DNA of 64,000 nucleotides, from contig JAJYNS010000005.1 of the NCBI GenBank assembly GCA_021786195.1, forward strand, positions 3,529 to 67,528. The letters run 5' to 3'. Every line of letters begins with the position of its first letter. Position 1 is the first letter of the stretch. Below the pieces are notes generated by a model, which was not told where the DNA came from, searched no databases, and was given only the letters and a program-made list of their open reading frames with translations. Positions 7,829 through 18,969 of the stretch are shown here, piece after piece. The stretch is from Actinomycetes bacterium. GTDB taxonomy: Bacteria; Actinomycetota; Acidimicrobiia; Acidimicrobiales; Bog-793. Made by a program: the position numbers and the translations under genes.

Positions 7829-8970
7829 GCCCGGGGGAGGTCCTTTTCGTGGCCGAGCAGCTGCGCTCGCGGGTGCCCGGAGGGATCGGCACCTACGTCG
7901 CGGGCCTGGTCGAGGCGCTGCCGACGATCGCGCCCGACCCGGTCCCCGACGTGACGCTGCTCGCCAGCCGAGCGAAGAGCCCCGACCCGATCAGTGCGCT
8001 CGGCCGGCCGGTCCGGCTCCTGCCGCTCCCGTCGCGCCTGCTCGTCAAGGCGTGGGACCTCGGGACCGTGCGCCTCGGCCGGGGCTTTCGGGTCGTTCAC
8101 GCGCCCTCGGTCATGACGCCGCCGACGACCGTGCCGCTCGTCGTCGCGGTGCACGACCTCGCGTGGCGCCGGGTGCCGAGCGCCTACCCCGCTCGGGGGC
8201 GCAGGTGGCACGAGGCGGCACTGGGGCGGGCCCTTCGCCGAGGCGGCCGGTTCGTCGTGCCCTCGGAGACCGTCGCCGGCGAGCTGGGCGAGGCGCTCGG
8301 CCCCGGCGGCGCGGGGCGAGTCGAGCTCGTCGAGTACGGCGCCGACCATCTGCCCGCTCCCGACCACGCCGCCGCCGTGTCCCGCCTCCGCCGCCTGGGC
8401 GTGGAAGGGGAGTTCCTCCTCGCCGTCGGGACGCTCGAGCCGAGGAAGAACCTCGCCCGGCTGCTCGCCGCCTACTCCCTCGTCCGACCGAGCCTGCCCG
8501 AGCCCTGGCCCCTCGTCCTCGTCGGCCCACGCGGCTGGGGTGCGGGCCGAGCGCCTGGCGAGGGGGTGGCCGGGCCTGTGCCGGAGGGGGTGTGCCTCGC
8601 GGGCGCCGTCCCCGGAGCCGAGCTCTCGGCGCTGTACGGGAGCTGTCGTTGCCTGGCCTACGTCTCGCTCTTCGAGGGGTTCGGGCTCCCCGTCGCGGAG
8701 GCGATGCGTGCCGGGGCGCCGGTGGTGGCGAGCCGGGTGCCCGCGGCCGGCGGCGCGGCGCTCGAGGTCGACCCCCTCGACGTCGAGTCGATCGCCGAGG
8801 GCCTGCTCGCCGCCAGCACCGACGAGGGGCGCCGAGCCCAGCTGGTGGCGGCAGGGCGGGTCCGAGCCTCGCGCCTGACCTGGTCGGCCGCCGCGGCCGC
8901 GCACGCCCGGGTCTGGCGGCAGGCCGCCGAGGAGGGCGACGGCAGGCGGCGGGCCGCCGGCCGCCGATGA
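7825..8970 (+). CDS. Family 4 (GT-B) glycosyltransferase
   Basis: This is a 381-residue GT-B enzyme. The N-terminal acceptor half contains RVPGGIGTYV. The C-terminal donor half has VGTLEPRKNLARLL, VGPRGWG, LAGAVPGAELSALYG and the sugar-nucleotide site FEGFGLPVAEAMRAGAPVV with the E-x7-E pair. It probably transfers an NDP-sugar (mannose or a related hexose) to a cell-envelope lipid or glycan at the cytoplasmic face. It starts with ATG overlapping the cofE stop and ends overlapping the next glycosyltransferase (ATGA). Donor and acceptor are unknown. Confidence 0.88.
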   Translation: MSPGEVLFVAEQLRSRVPGGIGTYVAGLVEALPTIAPDPVPDVTLLASRAKSPDPISALGRPVRLLPLPSRLLVKAWDLGTVRLGRGFRVVHAPSVMTPPTTVPLVVAVHDLAWRRVPSAYPARGRRWHEAALGRALRRGGRFVVPSETVAGELGEALGPGGAGRVELVEYGADHLPAPDHAAAVSRLRRLGVEGEFLLAVGTLEPRKNLARLLAAYSLVRPSLPEPWPLVLVGPRGWGAGRAPGEGVAGPVPEGVCLAGAVPGAELSALYGSCRCLAYVSLFEGFGLPVAEAMRAGAPVVASRVPAAGGAALEVDPLDVESIAEGLLAASTDEGRRAQLVAAGRVRASRLTWSAAAAAHARVWRQAAEEGDGRRRAAGRR

Positions 8971-10115
8971 GCCGTCGGCTACGGGTCGCGCTCGACGTCA
9001 CGGCGATCCCCGCCGATGCCCTCGGCGCCGGCCGCTACTGTCGCGAGCTCGCCCGTGCGCTGGGCGGCCGCGGCGACGTCGGGCTGACGCTGGTCGCCCG
9101 CCGTGACGACGCCGCCCGCTGGGTCGAGCTCGCACCCACCTCGAGCGTGGCCGCGGTGGCGCCGACCGGCCGAGTCCGGCGCGTGCTGTGGGAGGAGGTG
9201 CGCCTCGGCCCTGCGCTCGCCCGCATCGCGCCGGAGGCCGACGTGGTGCACGGACCGCATTACAGCCTCCCGGCGCGGGCGCGCCCTCCCGGGGTCGTGA
9301 CGGTCCACGACCTCACGTTCGTCGACCATCCCGAGTGGCACGAGCGGGCCAAGGTCGCCTATTTCAGGCGGGCCCTCCGTCTCGCCCTAGAGCGGGCGTC
9401 TGTCGTCGTCTGTGTCAGCGACCGCACGGCGCGCCGGTTCACCGCGCTCTACGGATCCTTCCCGCCCGTGAGGGTGGTCCCTCACGGCGTGGACCACGGC
9501 CGCTTCCGCCCCGGGGAGGCGACCCCCGGCGCGGACGCCTCGGTCCTGTCCCGCCTCGAGGTGCGAGAGCCCTACGTGCTGTACACGGGCAACGACCAGC
9601 CGCGCAAGGGGCTCTCGACGCTCGTCGCCGCCTTCGGCCTTCTCGCCGCCGAGCACGCGTCGCTGTCGCTCGTCCTCGCCGGAGGCGGCGGCTGGGGGAC
9701 CTCGGGGCTCGCGGCGGCGCTCGACGACCTGAGCCGAGCCCGGATCGTGCGCCTCGGCCACGTGGCTGACGCCGACCTGCCCTCGCTGGTGCGCCGCGCC
9801 TCGGCGGTGGCCTATCCGTCGCTCGAGGAGGGCTTCGGCCTCCCGGTGCTCGAGGCCCTCGCGTGCGGGACGCCCGTGGTCACGACCCGGGACACCTCGA
9901 TGTCGGACCTGGCAGGCAGCTCGGCGCTCGCCGTCCCGCCGTCGGACCCCGCCGCGCTGGCCGGCGCGATCCTCGAGCTGCTCGCCGGCGGCGACGCCGT
10001 TCAGCGGCGGCGAGCGGCGGGGCTGGAGCGTGCCGCCGGCTTCACCTGGGAGGCCAGTGCCGAGGGCCACGTCGAGGCCTACCTGCAGGCGGTCCGGGCG
10101 GGACGCACCCATTAG
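8967..10115 (+). CDS. Family 4 (GT-B) glycosyltransferase, second copy
   Basis: This 382-residue GT-B enzyme is similar in layout to its upstream neighbour. It has LGAGRYCRELARAL, VHDLTFVDHPEWH, VPHGVDHGRF, YTGNDQPRKGLSTLV, RLGHVADADLPSLV and EEGFGLPVLEALACGTPVV. The DVTAIPADALGAGRY start is common in WbaZ/mannosyltransferase-like members. With the previous gene it forms a coupled pair, which suggests successive sugar additions to one glycan. The TAG stop (10113-10115) is also the first half of the putative -10 element for the next gene. Confidence 0.88.
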   Translation: MSRRLRVALDVTAIPADALGAGRYCRELARALGGRGDVGLTLVARRDDAARWVELAPTSSVAAVAPTGRVRRVLWEEVRLGPALARIAPEADVVHGPHYSLPARARPPGVVTVHDLTFVDHPEWHERAKVAYFRRALRLALERASVVVCVSDRTARRFTALYGSFPPVRVVPHGVDHGRFRPGEATPGADASVLSRLEVREPYVLYTGNDQPRKGLSTLVAAFGLLAAEHASLSLVLAGGGGWGTSGLAAALDDLSRARIVRLGHVADADLPSLVRRASAVAYPSLEEGFGLPVLEALACGTPVVTTRDTSMSDLAGSSALAVPPSDPAALAGAILELLAGGDAVQRRRAAGLERAAGFTWEASAEGHVEAYLQAVRAGRTH

Positions 10116-10118
10116 CCT
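10113..10118 (+). promoter_or_regulatory. Putative -10 element (TAGCCT)
   Basis: TAGCCT is 6 bases before the GTG at 10125 and includes the TAG stop of the upstream gene. It is part of the recurrent near-leaderless pattern. No -35 is evident. Confidence 0.4.
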
Positions 10119-10124
10119 ACGGCG

Positions 10125-11021
10125 GTGCGCGCCTTTCTCACCGGGGCCTCCGGCTTCGTCGGCCGCTGGCTCGCCCGGCACCTCGAGGCGAGCGGCGACT
10201 CGGTCCAGGTGCTGGCCGAGGGCGTGGACGTCTCCGATGCCGCGGCGATCCGGACGGCTCTCCACGCCGCGGCGCCTGACGTCGTCTACCACCTCGCCGC
10301 CTTGACCCATGTCGGACGCTCCTGGGACCAGCCGGAAGAGACGTTCCGGGTAAACGCGCTCGGGACGCTCCAGCTGCTCGAGGCGGCCCGCACCGCGCCC
10401 CGACCGCCGAGGGTGCTCCTGGTGAGCTCGGCCGAGGTGTACGGCGCGACGGGGGAGGGCGCGGTCGGCGAGGACGCGCCGCTCCGGCCCGTGAGCCCCT
10501 ACGCCGCGAGCAAGGTCGCGGCGGAGTACCTCGGCGTCCAGGCCCACTTCGGACGGGGTCTCGAGGTCGTGCGCGCCCGCCCGTTCAACCACGTCGGACC
10601 GGGCCAGGCCGACACCTTCGTCGTCTCGGCGCTCGCCCGGCGGATCGTCGAGGCCGAGGGGGGTGACGGTGTGGTCCGGGTCGGCAACCTCTCGGCAGCC
10701 CGGGACCTGACCGACGTGCGCGACGTGGCTCGTGCCTACCGGATGCTCGCCCTGAGAGGGGTCCCGGGGGAGGTCTACAACGTCTGCTCGGGCGTGGCGC
10801 TCCCGGTCTCGGAGGTCTTCGAGCGGCTGGCCGCCCATGCCCGTGCCAAGGTCGTCGCCCGCGTCGACCCCGAGCTCGTCCGGCCCGTGGACGTCCCCGT
10901 GCTCCTCGGCGACGCCGGCAAGCTGAGGGCGGCGACCGCATGGGCTCCGGAGATCGACCTCGACGAGACGCTCGTCGACGTCCTCGCCTACTGGCGGTCC
11001 CGCCTCGGCGGCTCCGGCTGA
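10125..11021 (+). CDS. rmd: GDP-6-deoxy-D-mannose reductase (RMD-like)
   Basis: This is a 298-residue short-chain dehydrogenase with TGASGFVGRWLARHL at the N-terminus, SSAEVYGA, catalytic YAASK, and the family-typical RPFNHVGPGQ followed by VRVGNLSAARDLTDVRDV and EVYNVCSG. RMD reduces GDP-4-keto-6-deoxymannose to GDP-D-rhamnose. The partner GDP-mannose 4,6-dehydratase is not in the window, so the pathway is incomplete here. The GTG start directly precedes RAFLTGASGF. Its own putative -10 suggests it can be transcribed apart from the two glycosyltransferases. Confidence 0.83.
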   Translation: MRAFLTGASGFVGRWLARHLEASGDSVQVLAEGVDVSDAAAIRTALHAAAPDVVYHLAALTHVGRSWDQPEETFRVNALGTLQLLEAARTAPRPPRVLLVSSAEVYGATGEGAVGEDAPLRPVSPYAASKVAAEYLGVQAHFGRGLEVVRARPFNHVGPGQADTFVVSALARRIVEAEGGDGVVRVGNLSAARDLTDVRDVARAYRMLALRGVPGEVYNVCSGVALPVSEVFERLAAHARAKVVARVDPELVRPVDVPVLLGDAGKLRAATAWAPEIDLDETLVDVLAYWRSRLGGSG

Positions 11022-11188
11022 GGGGAGAGCAGCGAGCGGAGCCGCTCCAGCGCTCCAGAGACCGGGAGCGCGCGCTCGAGCTGGCGCCTGGCGACCTGGG
11101 CCCGCTGGAAGCCGAGCACGGCGAGCCCGATCGCCGTGTACGCGACGTCCTCAGCGACCCGCTCGACCCCGCTACGCAGGTCTTCCAC
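10988..11188 (-). CDS. Small conserved-looking hypothetical protein
   Basis: This minus-strand frame encodes 66 residues from a GTG start. It fills the gap between two plus-strand genes and overlaps the 3' end of the reductase by 34 bases. It reads like a real protein: a helical, amphipathic VAEDVAYTAIGLAVLGFQRAQVARRQLERAL core with a Pro/Arg tail, rather than the Arg/Ser/Pro runs of shadow frames in this DNA. The first 25 residues could be a short membrane-associated helix. I do not recognise a family. Confidence 0.5.
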   Translation of the reverse strand: MEDLRSGVERVAEDVAYTAIGLAVLGFQRAQVARRQLERALPVSGALERLRSLLSPQPEPPRRDRQ

Positions 11189-11231
11189 GCCCCCGACGAT
11201 AGCTCCCGGCGCACCGGCGCCGACGTCGGGC

Positions 11232-11237
11232 TAGCCT
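11232..11237 (+). promoter_or_regulatory. Putative -10 element (TAGCCT)
   Basis: TAGCCT lies 10 bases before the ATG at 11248. It is a third copy of the exact hexamer seen before rfbB and the GDP-sugar reductase. Confidence 0.4.
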
Positions 11238-11247
11238 CGCGAGCCTG

Positions 11248-14200
11248 ATGGCGGAGGACCACGCGCCCCCAGTGGTCGCGGTCGTCGTCACGAGCGACCC
11301 GGGACCGTGGCTGGAGGAGTCCCTCGAGGCGCTTCGCCGGCAGGACTACGAGAGCCTGTCGGTGCTCGTCGTCGACGCAGCAAGCGACCCACCGCTCGCC
11401 CCCCGAGTCGCAGCGGTCGTGCCGGAGGCCTTCGTCTGGCGCTGCCCGGACAACCTCGGGTTCGGGCCCTGCGCCGACGTCGTGCTCGAGGTCGTCGAGG
11501 GCGCGGCGTTCTACCTCTTCTGCCACGACGACGTCGTGCCCGAAGAGGACGCCGTGCGGCGCCTCGTGGAGGAGGCGTTCCGCTCGAACGCCGGCGTCGT
11601 GGCCCCGAAGCTCGTCGCCTACGACGAGCCGGACCGCCTGCTCCAGGTGGGCTTGGGGATGGACCGCTTCGGCGCCCCGATCCGACGAGTCGCTCGCTGG
11701 GAGTTCGACCAGCGCCAGCACGACGAGGCCCGGGAGGTCTTCGCGGCGCCGGGCGGCTGCACGCTCGTCAGGGCCGATCTGTTCCACGCGATCGGCGGCT
11801 ATGACGCCCGGATCAACATGTTCGGCGAGGACGTGGACCTGTGCTGGAGGGCGAGGATCGCGGGCGCCCGGGTCGCCGTCGCGCCGCAGGCCCGGGTGCG
11901 CCACCGGGAGGCGACGGCGAGCCGCCAGCGCCCCCTGCCGGAGGCGAGAGCCCTCCAGTGGCGCCACGAGCTGCGCGCCGTGCTGAAGAACTACGCCGGT
12001 GCCCGCCGGGTGCTCACCGTCGGGGCGCTCGCGGTGCTGAGCGTCCTCGAGATCGCCTACTTCGCCGCGCTCGGCAAGAGGTGGCGGGTCCGCCAGGTGA
12101 TCGACGCGTGGCGGTGGAACCTCGCGCCCGAGCAGGACCTCCGGCGAGCGCGGGCCGAGGTCTCGGCGTACCGCCGGATACCCGATCGAGTGGTCGCCAA
12201 GCTGTTCACGCGCCGCTCGATGCGCCTCACCCGCTTCGTCCGCCCGATGATCGAGGACCTCGCCGAGCGCTGGAGCGAGCCTCGCCGCGGGCAGGCTCGT
12301 GCCGGGGACCACCGTCGACCGGCCCCCGCCCTGCGCCCGACGGGGGACAGGCCGCCGCGGGCCCGGCTCGGGCGCCTCGGCGCCCTGGGCGCCGTGCTCG
12401 CGCTCGTACTGCTGGTCTTCGGCTCCCGGGAGCTGCTCGTGGGCAACCTCCCGCTCGTCGGCGGGCTCCTCCCGATCCCCTCGCCCGCCACGCTGATCGG
12501 GCATTACCTCGGGGGGTGGACCGACGCGGGGCTGCAGCGTCCCGGCCCGGCGACGCCGGCGTTCGCGATGCTCGGCCTGGCGGGGATCGTCCTTGCCGGA
12601 GGGATGGGCGTCGTGCTCAAGGTGTCCCTCGTCGCCGCCGTCGCGCTCGGGGCGGTCGGGGTGGCTCGGCTCCTTCGCCCCTTCGGCCCGGTGCCGGCCC
12701 GCGTCGCAGGTGCGCTCGCCTACCTCTACCTGCCGCTCGCCTGGAACGACCTCGGCCGCGGCGACGTCACGGCCCTCGCCGCCTACGCCGGCCTGCCCTG
12801 GGCGATCGCGAGGCTCGCCCGTGCGACCGGCCTCGAGCCGTTCTCCCCCCCGGCCGACGGCGAGGGTCCACCGGGCGGGGGGAGGCTGGGCCTGCGCGCG
12901 CGCTTGGCGGGGGCGGGGCTGAAGGGGGTCGCGGCCGAGTCGCTCGGCCTCGGGGTGCTCCTCGCCGTCGTCGGCTCCTTCTCGCCGCCGAGCGTGCTCG
13001 CCGTACTCGCCTGTGCCGCCACGATCGCGCTGGGCGCGCTCGCGAGCGGCCGTGCCGGTGCGGGGCTGCGCACCCTCGCCGTCGCCGCCGGCTCGACCGC
13101 CGTCGCGTTCGTGCTCGCCTTCCCCTGGTCGCTCACCTTCGTACAGGCCGGGGCCCGCTGGAGCGCGCTGTCGGGGGCGTCGGCGGCGCCGGACCGTTCC
13201 CCCCGGCTGTCGTCGCTGCTCAGCCTCGCAGTCGGGCCGGTCGGGCGGGGCCCGCTCGTCTGGGCGTTCCTCGTGGCGGCGGCCTTCGTCCTCGTGGCCG
13301 GGCGCGGGGCGCGCTTCGAGTGGGCGGCAAGGCTGTGGGTGGTCACGCTCGGATCGGTCGCGCTCGCCTGGTCCGGTGCTGAAGGCTGGCTCGGCCTGGG
13401 CGGCGGGGAGCTGCGGGCGCTGCTCGCGCCTGCGGCGGCGTGCATCGCCGCCCTCGTCGGCCTCGGCTGGGCGACGCTCGCCGAGGACGTGCGCGTCTCG
13501 GGCTTCGGCTGGCGCCATGCGGCCGCGCTCGTCTTCGGGGCGGCTTCGCTCGCCGGCTCGCTCCCGGTGCTCGGCTCGACGCTGAGCGGCCGGTGGGGGC
13601 TCCCGGCGACCGGCTACGACACGGTGCTGTCGTGGCTCGAGACGGGCCACCGTGGCGGGCCGCTGGCGGGGAAGGTCCTCTGGCTCGGTGACCCAAGGGC
13701 GCTCCCGCTGACCGGCTGGGAGATCTCCCCCGGTCTCTCCGCCGGGGTGGGGCGGGAGGGGCTTCCGGACGCGACCCGCCTGTGGCCGAGCGCCGACCCG
13801 GGCGAGGCGAACGCGATCGTCTCCGACGTCGTCTCTGCCGAGGTGGGCCGCACTATCCGCCTCGGCCACCTCCTCGCGGCGAGCGGCGTGCGGTACGTGG
13901 TCGTCCCCTCGGCCCTCGCCCCGGAGCCCCCGGGGGGACAGCGCCAGGCGGCGACGCCGCCGCCCGTCGCGCTGCGCAACGCGCTCGGCGCGCAGATCGA
14001 CCTGCACGAGCTCCCCGGCGAGGGCGGGGTCGCCGTCTACGCCAACCTGGCCTGGACCCCGGCACCCGCTGCCCACCGGCTCGGCGCGCCCGCTGCCGGG
14101 ACGCCCGCCGTCGTGCGCGGCCTCGGGGTCGCGGCCGCCCTGGCCTGCTGGCTCGGCGTCCTCTGGTTGTACCTGAGGCGCCGCAGGCGCTCGAGAGCCC

Positions 14201-14316
14201 GGCGGCACTCGCCCCGGCCGCCGAGCCCGGGCCGGCTCTCAGCAACCGCCCCATCGGCCTCGGCACCGCCGTCCAGGACGCCTGTGGCGCTCGAGCCCGT
14301 CGGAGCCGGCCGGTGA
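11248..14316 (+). CDS. Glycosyltransferase family 2 fused to a large multi-pass membrane domain
   Basis: This is a 1022-residue protein. Residues 1 to about 330 are a GT2 domain with VVVTSDPGPWLEESL, CPDNLGFGP, CHDDVVPEED and GEDVDLCWRARI. A basic linker follows. From about residue 375 to 972 there are a dozen or so hydrophobic segments separated by Gly/Ala-rich loops, including GSRELLVG and YLYLPLAWNDLGRGD. The membrane half recalls GT-C polyprenyl-sugar transferases such as the AftD/DUF3367 group, but that match is from memory. A basic tail (about 50 residues) ends the protein. The likely role is building and extending an exported polysaccharide. A DUF5719-like protein is coupled downstream (GTGA). 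Confidence 0.85.
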   Translation: MAEDHAPPVVAVVVTSDPGPWLEESLEALRRQDYESLSVLVVDAASDPPLAPRVAAVVPEAFVWRCPDNLGFGPCADVVLEVVEGAAFYLFCHDDVVPEEDAVRRLVEEAFRSNAGVVAPKLVAYDEPDRLLQVGLGMDRFGAPIRRVARWEFDQRQHDEAREVFAAPGGCTLVRADLFHAIGGYDARINMFGEDVDLCWRARIAGARVAVAPQARVRHREATASRQRPLPEARALQWRHELRAVLKNYAGARRVLTVGALAVLSVLEIAYFAALGKRWRVRQVIDAWRWNLAPEQDLRRARAEVSAYRRIPDRVVAKLFTRRSMRLTRFVRPMIEDLAERWSEPRRGQARAGDHRRPAPALRPTGDRPPRARLGRLGALGAVLALVLLVFGSRELLVGNLPLVGGLLPIPSPATLIGHYLGGWTDAGLQRPGPATPAFAMLGLAGIVLAGGMGVVLKVSLVAAVALGAVGVARLLRPFGPVPARVAGALAYLYLPLAWNDLGRGDVTALAAYAGLPWAIARLARATGLEPFSPPADGEGPPGGGRLGLRARLAGAGLKGVAAESLGLGVLLAVVGSFSPPSVLAVLACAATIALGALASGRAGAGLRTLAVAAGSTAVAFVLAFPWSLTFVQAGARWSALSGASAAPDRSPRLSSLLSLAVGPVGRGPLVWAFLVAAAFVLVAGRGARFEWAARLWVVTLGSVALAWSGAEGWLGLGGGELRALLAPAAACIAALVGLGWATLAEDVRVSGFGWRHAAALVFGAASLAGSLPVLGSTLSGRWGLPATGYDTVLSWLETGHRGGPLAGKVLWLGDPRALPLTGWEISPGLSAGVGREGLPDATRLWPSADPGEANAIVSDVVSAEVGRTIRLGHLLAASGVRYVVVPSALAPEPPGGQRQAATPPPVALRNALGAQIDLHELPGEGGVAVYANLAWTPAPAAHRLGAPAAGTPAVVRGLGVAAALACWLGVLWLYLRRRRRSRARRHSPRPPSPGRLSATAPSASAPPSRTPVALEPVGAGR

Positions 14317-15924
14317 GCGCGCAGGCCGGGGCGGTGCCGGGGCGCCCTGCGGGCGCGAGGCCCGGGTCCTCCGAAGGCCGGCCCCGACCGAGCGGTGCGA
14401 GGCGAGCGGTCACGGTCGGCGCCGTCGCGCTGCTCCTCGCGCTCGCGGGGGTGGCCAACACCGAGATCCACCCGGCAGGAGGGCGACCGGCGCCGGGCCC
14501 GAACGTCGTGCCGGCGGTCGCCGTCCGGTCGGCCAGCTCCACGGCCTGGTACTGCCCGGGCCCACTCCCGGTGGGCGATCTCTCCGAAGCCTCCTCCGTG
14601 GCGATCACCGACGTCGAGGCCCGACCGCTCCGGGCCCAGGTCACCATCGCCGCGACCTCGGGGAGGCGTGCCGCCGAGACGGTGGAGGTCCACCCCGAGG
14701 GCGAGAGCGTCGTCGGGCTGCGGCGCAGAGGGCCCCGAGGCTCGGCCGCGGTGACCGTCGTGGTCGACGGCAGCGGGGCGGCCGTCGAGGAGCTCGTGCA
14801 TGGGAGCGAGGGCGTCTCGGCGACCCCGTGCTCGGCGACTCCGGTCTCGACCGAGTACTTCGCCGCCGGCAGCACGCTTGGCGCGAACAACCTGTCGCTC
14901 GGCGTGTACGACCCCGGGGCGACCCCGGCGGTCGTCAACGTCTCCTTCGTGACGAGCTCCGGCGCCGTGGCGCCGCCGGCGTTCCAGGACATGAGCGTCG
15001 GACCGGGCCAGGTCGTGGCCCTGGACGTCGGCCACTACGTGCCGAGCGAAGCGGCCGTTGCGACGCTCGTCGACTCGACCGGGGGACGAGTCGTCGCCGG
15101 CACGCTGCTCACGGCGGTCGTCGGCCACGCCCTCATGACCTCGCTCGTCGACGGCGTCGGCGGGAGCGCCACGCGCTGGCTCGTGCCGGCCGGGCCTGCG
15201 GGGCCTCGGACCGAGAGCACCTTCAGCGTCCTCGACCCCGGCCGCCGGGGCGCCGTCGTCCACCTCCGGCTCGGGGCAGGGCCGTCGGCCGCCGAGCTCA
15301 GCACGTCGGTGCCCGCGCATGGCCTCGTCACCCTGCGCCCCGCCCTCGCCGGCGACCGTGCCGAGATGGCCTGGGCGACGCTGCGCAGCAGCGGCGCGCC
15401 GGTCGTCGTCGCCCGGGAGACCCTGGTCCTGCCGCTGCCGCCGACTGGGGGGACCGGCAGGCACCGTCTCGCCCGCCGAGGTGCGCCTCGCTCGCTCGCC
15501 AGGGCCGCGGCGCCGGTCCAGCTGCCGACGTCCGTCGCCGCGGCCTCGGCGACGCCGACCGCCCCGATCTCCAGAGCGCGTGCGCTGCCCGTGCTCCTCG
15601 CCGGGGTGGCGGTGACCTCGGGGGTCACGGAGGGGTCGGCCACCTGGGTGCTGCCAGGGGGCGAGTCCGACCCCCATACGAGCGAGGTCGTCGTCGTCCA
15701 GGACCTGGGCCGGCACCCTTCCAGGGTCGTTTTCGAACGGCTTGCCGCGCCCGGCGGGGCCGAGCCTTTCGCGTCGCTCCCCCCGCTCGAGCTGCGGCCG
15801 GGTGAGGTGCTCTCGATCGACCTGGCCGATGTGGTCGGCTACGCCGGGACGCTTCCGCTCCTCGTGCGGGCATCCCGGCCGATCGTCTCAGGCGAGTTGC
15901 TCTACGGGCGCATCACGCCGGGCT

Positions 15925-17988
<2,064 letters not shown>

Positions 17989-18047
17989 CGTAGGCGCCGG
18001 CGCCGGTCGACCGGTCGGCACGGCATCCGCGCCCCTTCTCGCCGCCG

Positions 18048-18905
18048 GTGACCCGGATTGACCGGACGCGCCGAGGCGGCGACGCTCTCGCCGTGGGAAG
18101 CGTGGCCCAAGGCCCGGGGCGAGCCCTGCGTCGGTCGCGGTTCCAGCCGAACGACTTCGGCCTCGCGGAGGCGCTCGGCGGGCTCGCGGTCGGCTTCGTG
18201 CTGGCGAGCGTCCTCGTCGCGCTGTTCGCGACGGCGAGCGGGCACTCGAGCCACCCGAGCAGCTTCGGGAGCGACGTCGTGGACCTGCTCGGGCTCTGGG
18301 CGGGTCTCGTCGGGGCGGCCGTGGTGGCGAGCCGCCGCCACCGCCGGCCGGCCACGGCCCCGGACGCGGGAGCCAGGCGGCTCGGAGGTGCGCTCGGTGA
18401 TCTCGCCGCCGACTTCGGCCTCGCCTTCAGGCCCTGGCCGGACCTCCCCCTCGGCGTCGCCGTCGGCCTCGGCTCCCAGTACCTGCTGGTGCCTCTGCTC
18501 GAGCTGCCGCTCTCGCCCTTCGTCCCACACCTGGCGCACCGCCTGAGCCAGCCGGCGCGCTCGGTGACCGGCGACGCCCACGGACCCGGGCTGCTGCTCA
18601 TCGCCGTACTCGTCTGCCTGGGGAGCCCGCTGGTCGAGGAGCTGTTCTTCCGCGGGCTCCTCCTGCGGGCGCTCGCCGCTCGCCTGGCACCGCTCGGCCG
18701 GCGCCTCGGGCCCGCGGCCTCGGTGGTCGCCGTCGGGATCGTGTTCGGTCTCGTCCACTTCGAGGCGCTCGAGCTCCCCGCGCTCGTCGGCTTTGGCATG
18801 GTGCTCGCCCTCCTCGCCTGGCGGACCGGCCGGCTAGGTCCGGGGATCGTCGCCCACATGGCCTTCAACACCGCGACGGTGGTCAGCCTCGCCCACTGGC
18901 GCTGA
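18048..18905 (+). CDS. CPBP-family intramembrane protease
   Basis: This is a 285-residue multi-pass membrane protein. The CPBP (Abi/Rce1-like) motifs are present: EELFFRG near residue 202, FGLVHF about 40 residues later, and a final HMAFNTATV. In the family the EE pair, H of the second motif and H/N of the third form the active site. Substrates are unknown; relatives act in protein maturation, bacteriocin immunity or signalling. It diverges from ftsH. The first GTG (18048) is used here, but GTG 18093 is also credible because the first 15 residues look unconserved. Confidence 0.8.
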   Translation: MTRIDRTRRGGDALAVGSVAQGPGRALRRSRFQPNDFGLAEALGGLAVGFVLASVLVALFATASGHSSHPSSFGSDVVDLLGLWAGLVGAAVVASRRHRRPATAPDAGARRLGGALGDLAADFGLAFRPWPDLPLGVAVGLGSQYLLVPLLELPLSPFVPHLAHRLSQPARSVTGDAHGPGLLLIAVLVCLGSPLVEELFFRGLLLRALAARLAPLGRRLGPAASVVAVGIVFGLVHFEALELPALVGFGMVLALLAWRTGRLGPGIVAHMAFNTATVVSLAHWR

Positions 18906-18952
18906 CCGGCCCGTTCACTCGCACCGAGCCGGCCGGTTGTCACGGGCCCGTG

Positions 18953-18958
18953 TAGCAT
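18953..18958 (+). promoter_or_regulatory. Putative -10 element (TAGCAT)
   Basis: TAGCAT lies 11 bases upstream of the phosphomannomutase ATG in a 64-base intergenic gap. It fits the TAnnnT near-leaderless pattern. A TTGTCA at 18937 is only 10 bases away and so is badly spaced to be its -35. Confidence 0.4.
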
Positions 18959-18969
18959 CGGGCCCCGTC

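Noticed and set aside
10585-14208. A minus-strand open frame of about 1200 codons across the glycosyltransferase fusion
   Set aside because: It is Arg/Pro/Glu-rich with no domain pattern and mirrors a clear plus-strand gene. It is a shadow frame.
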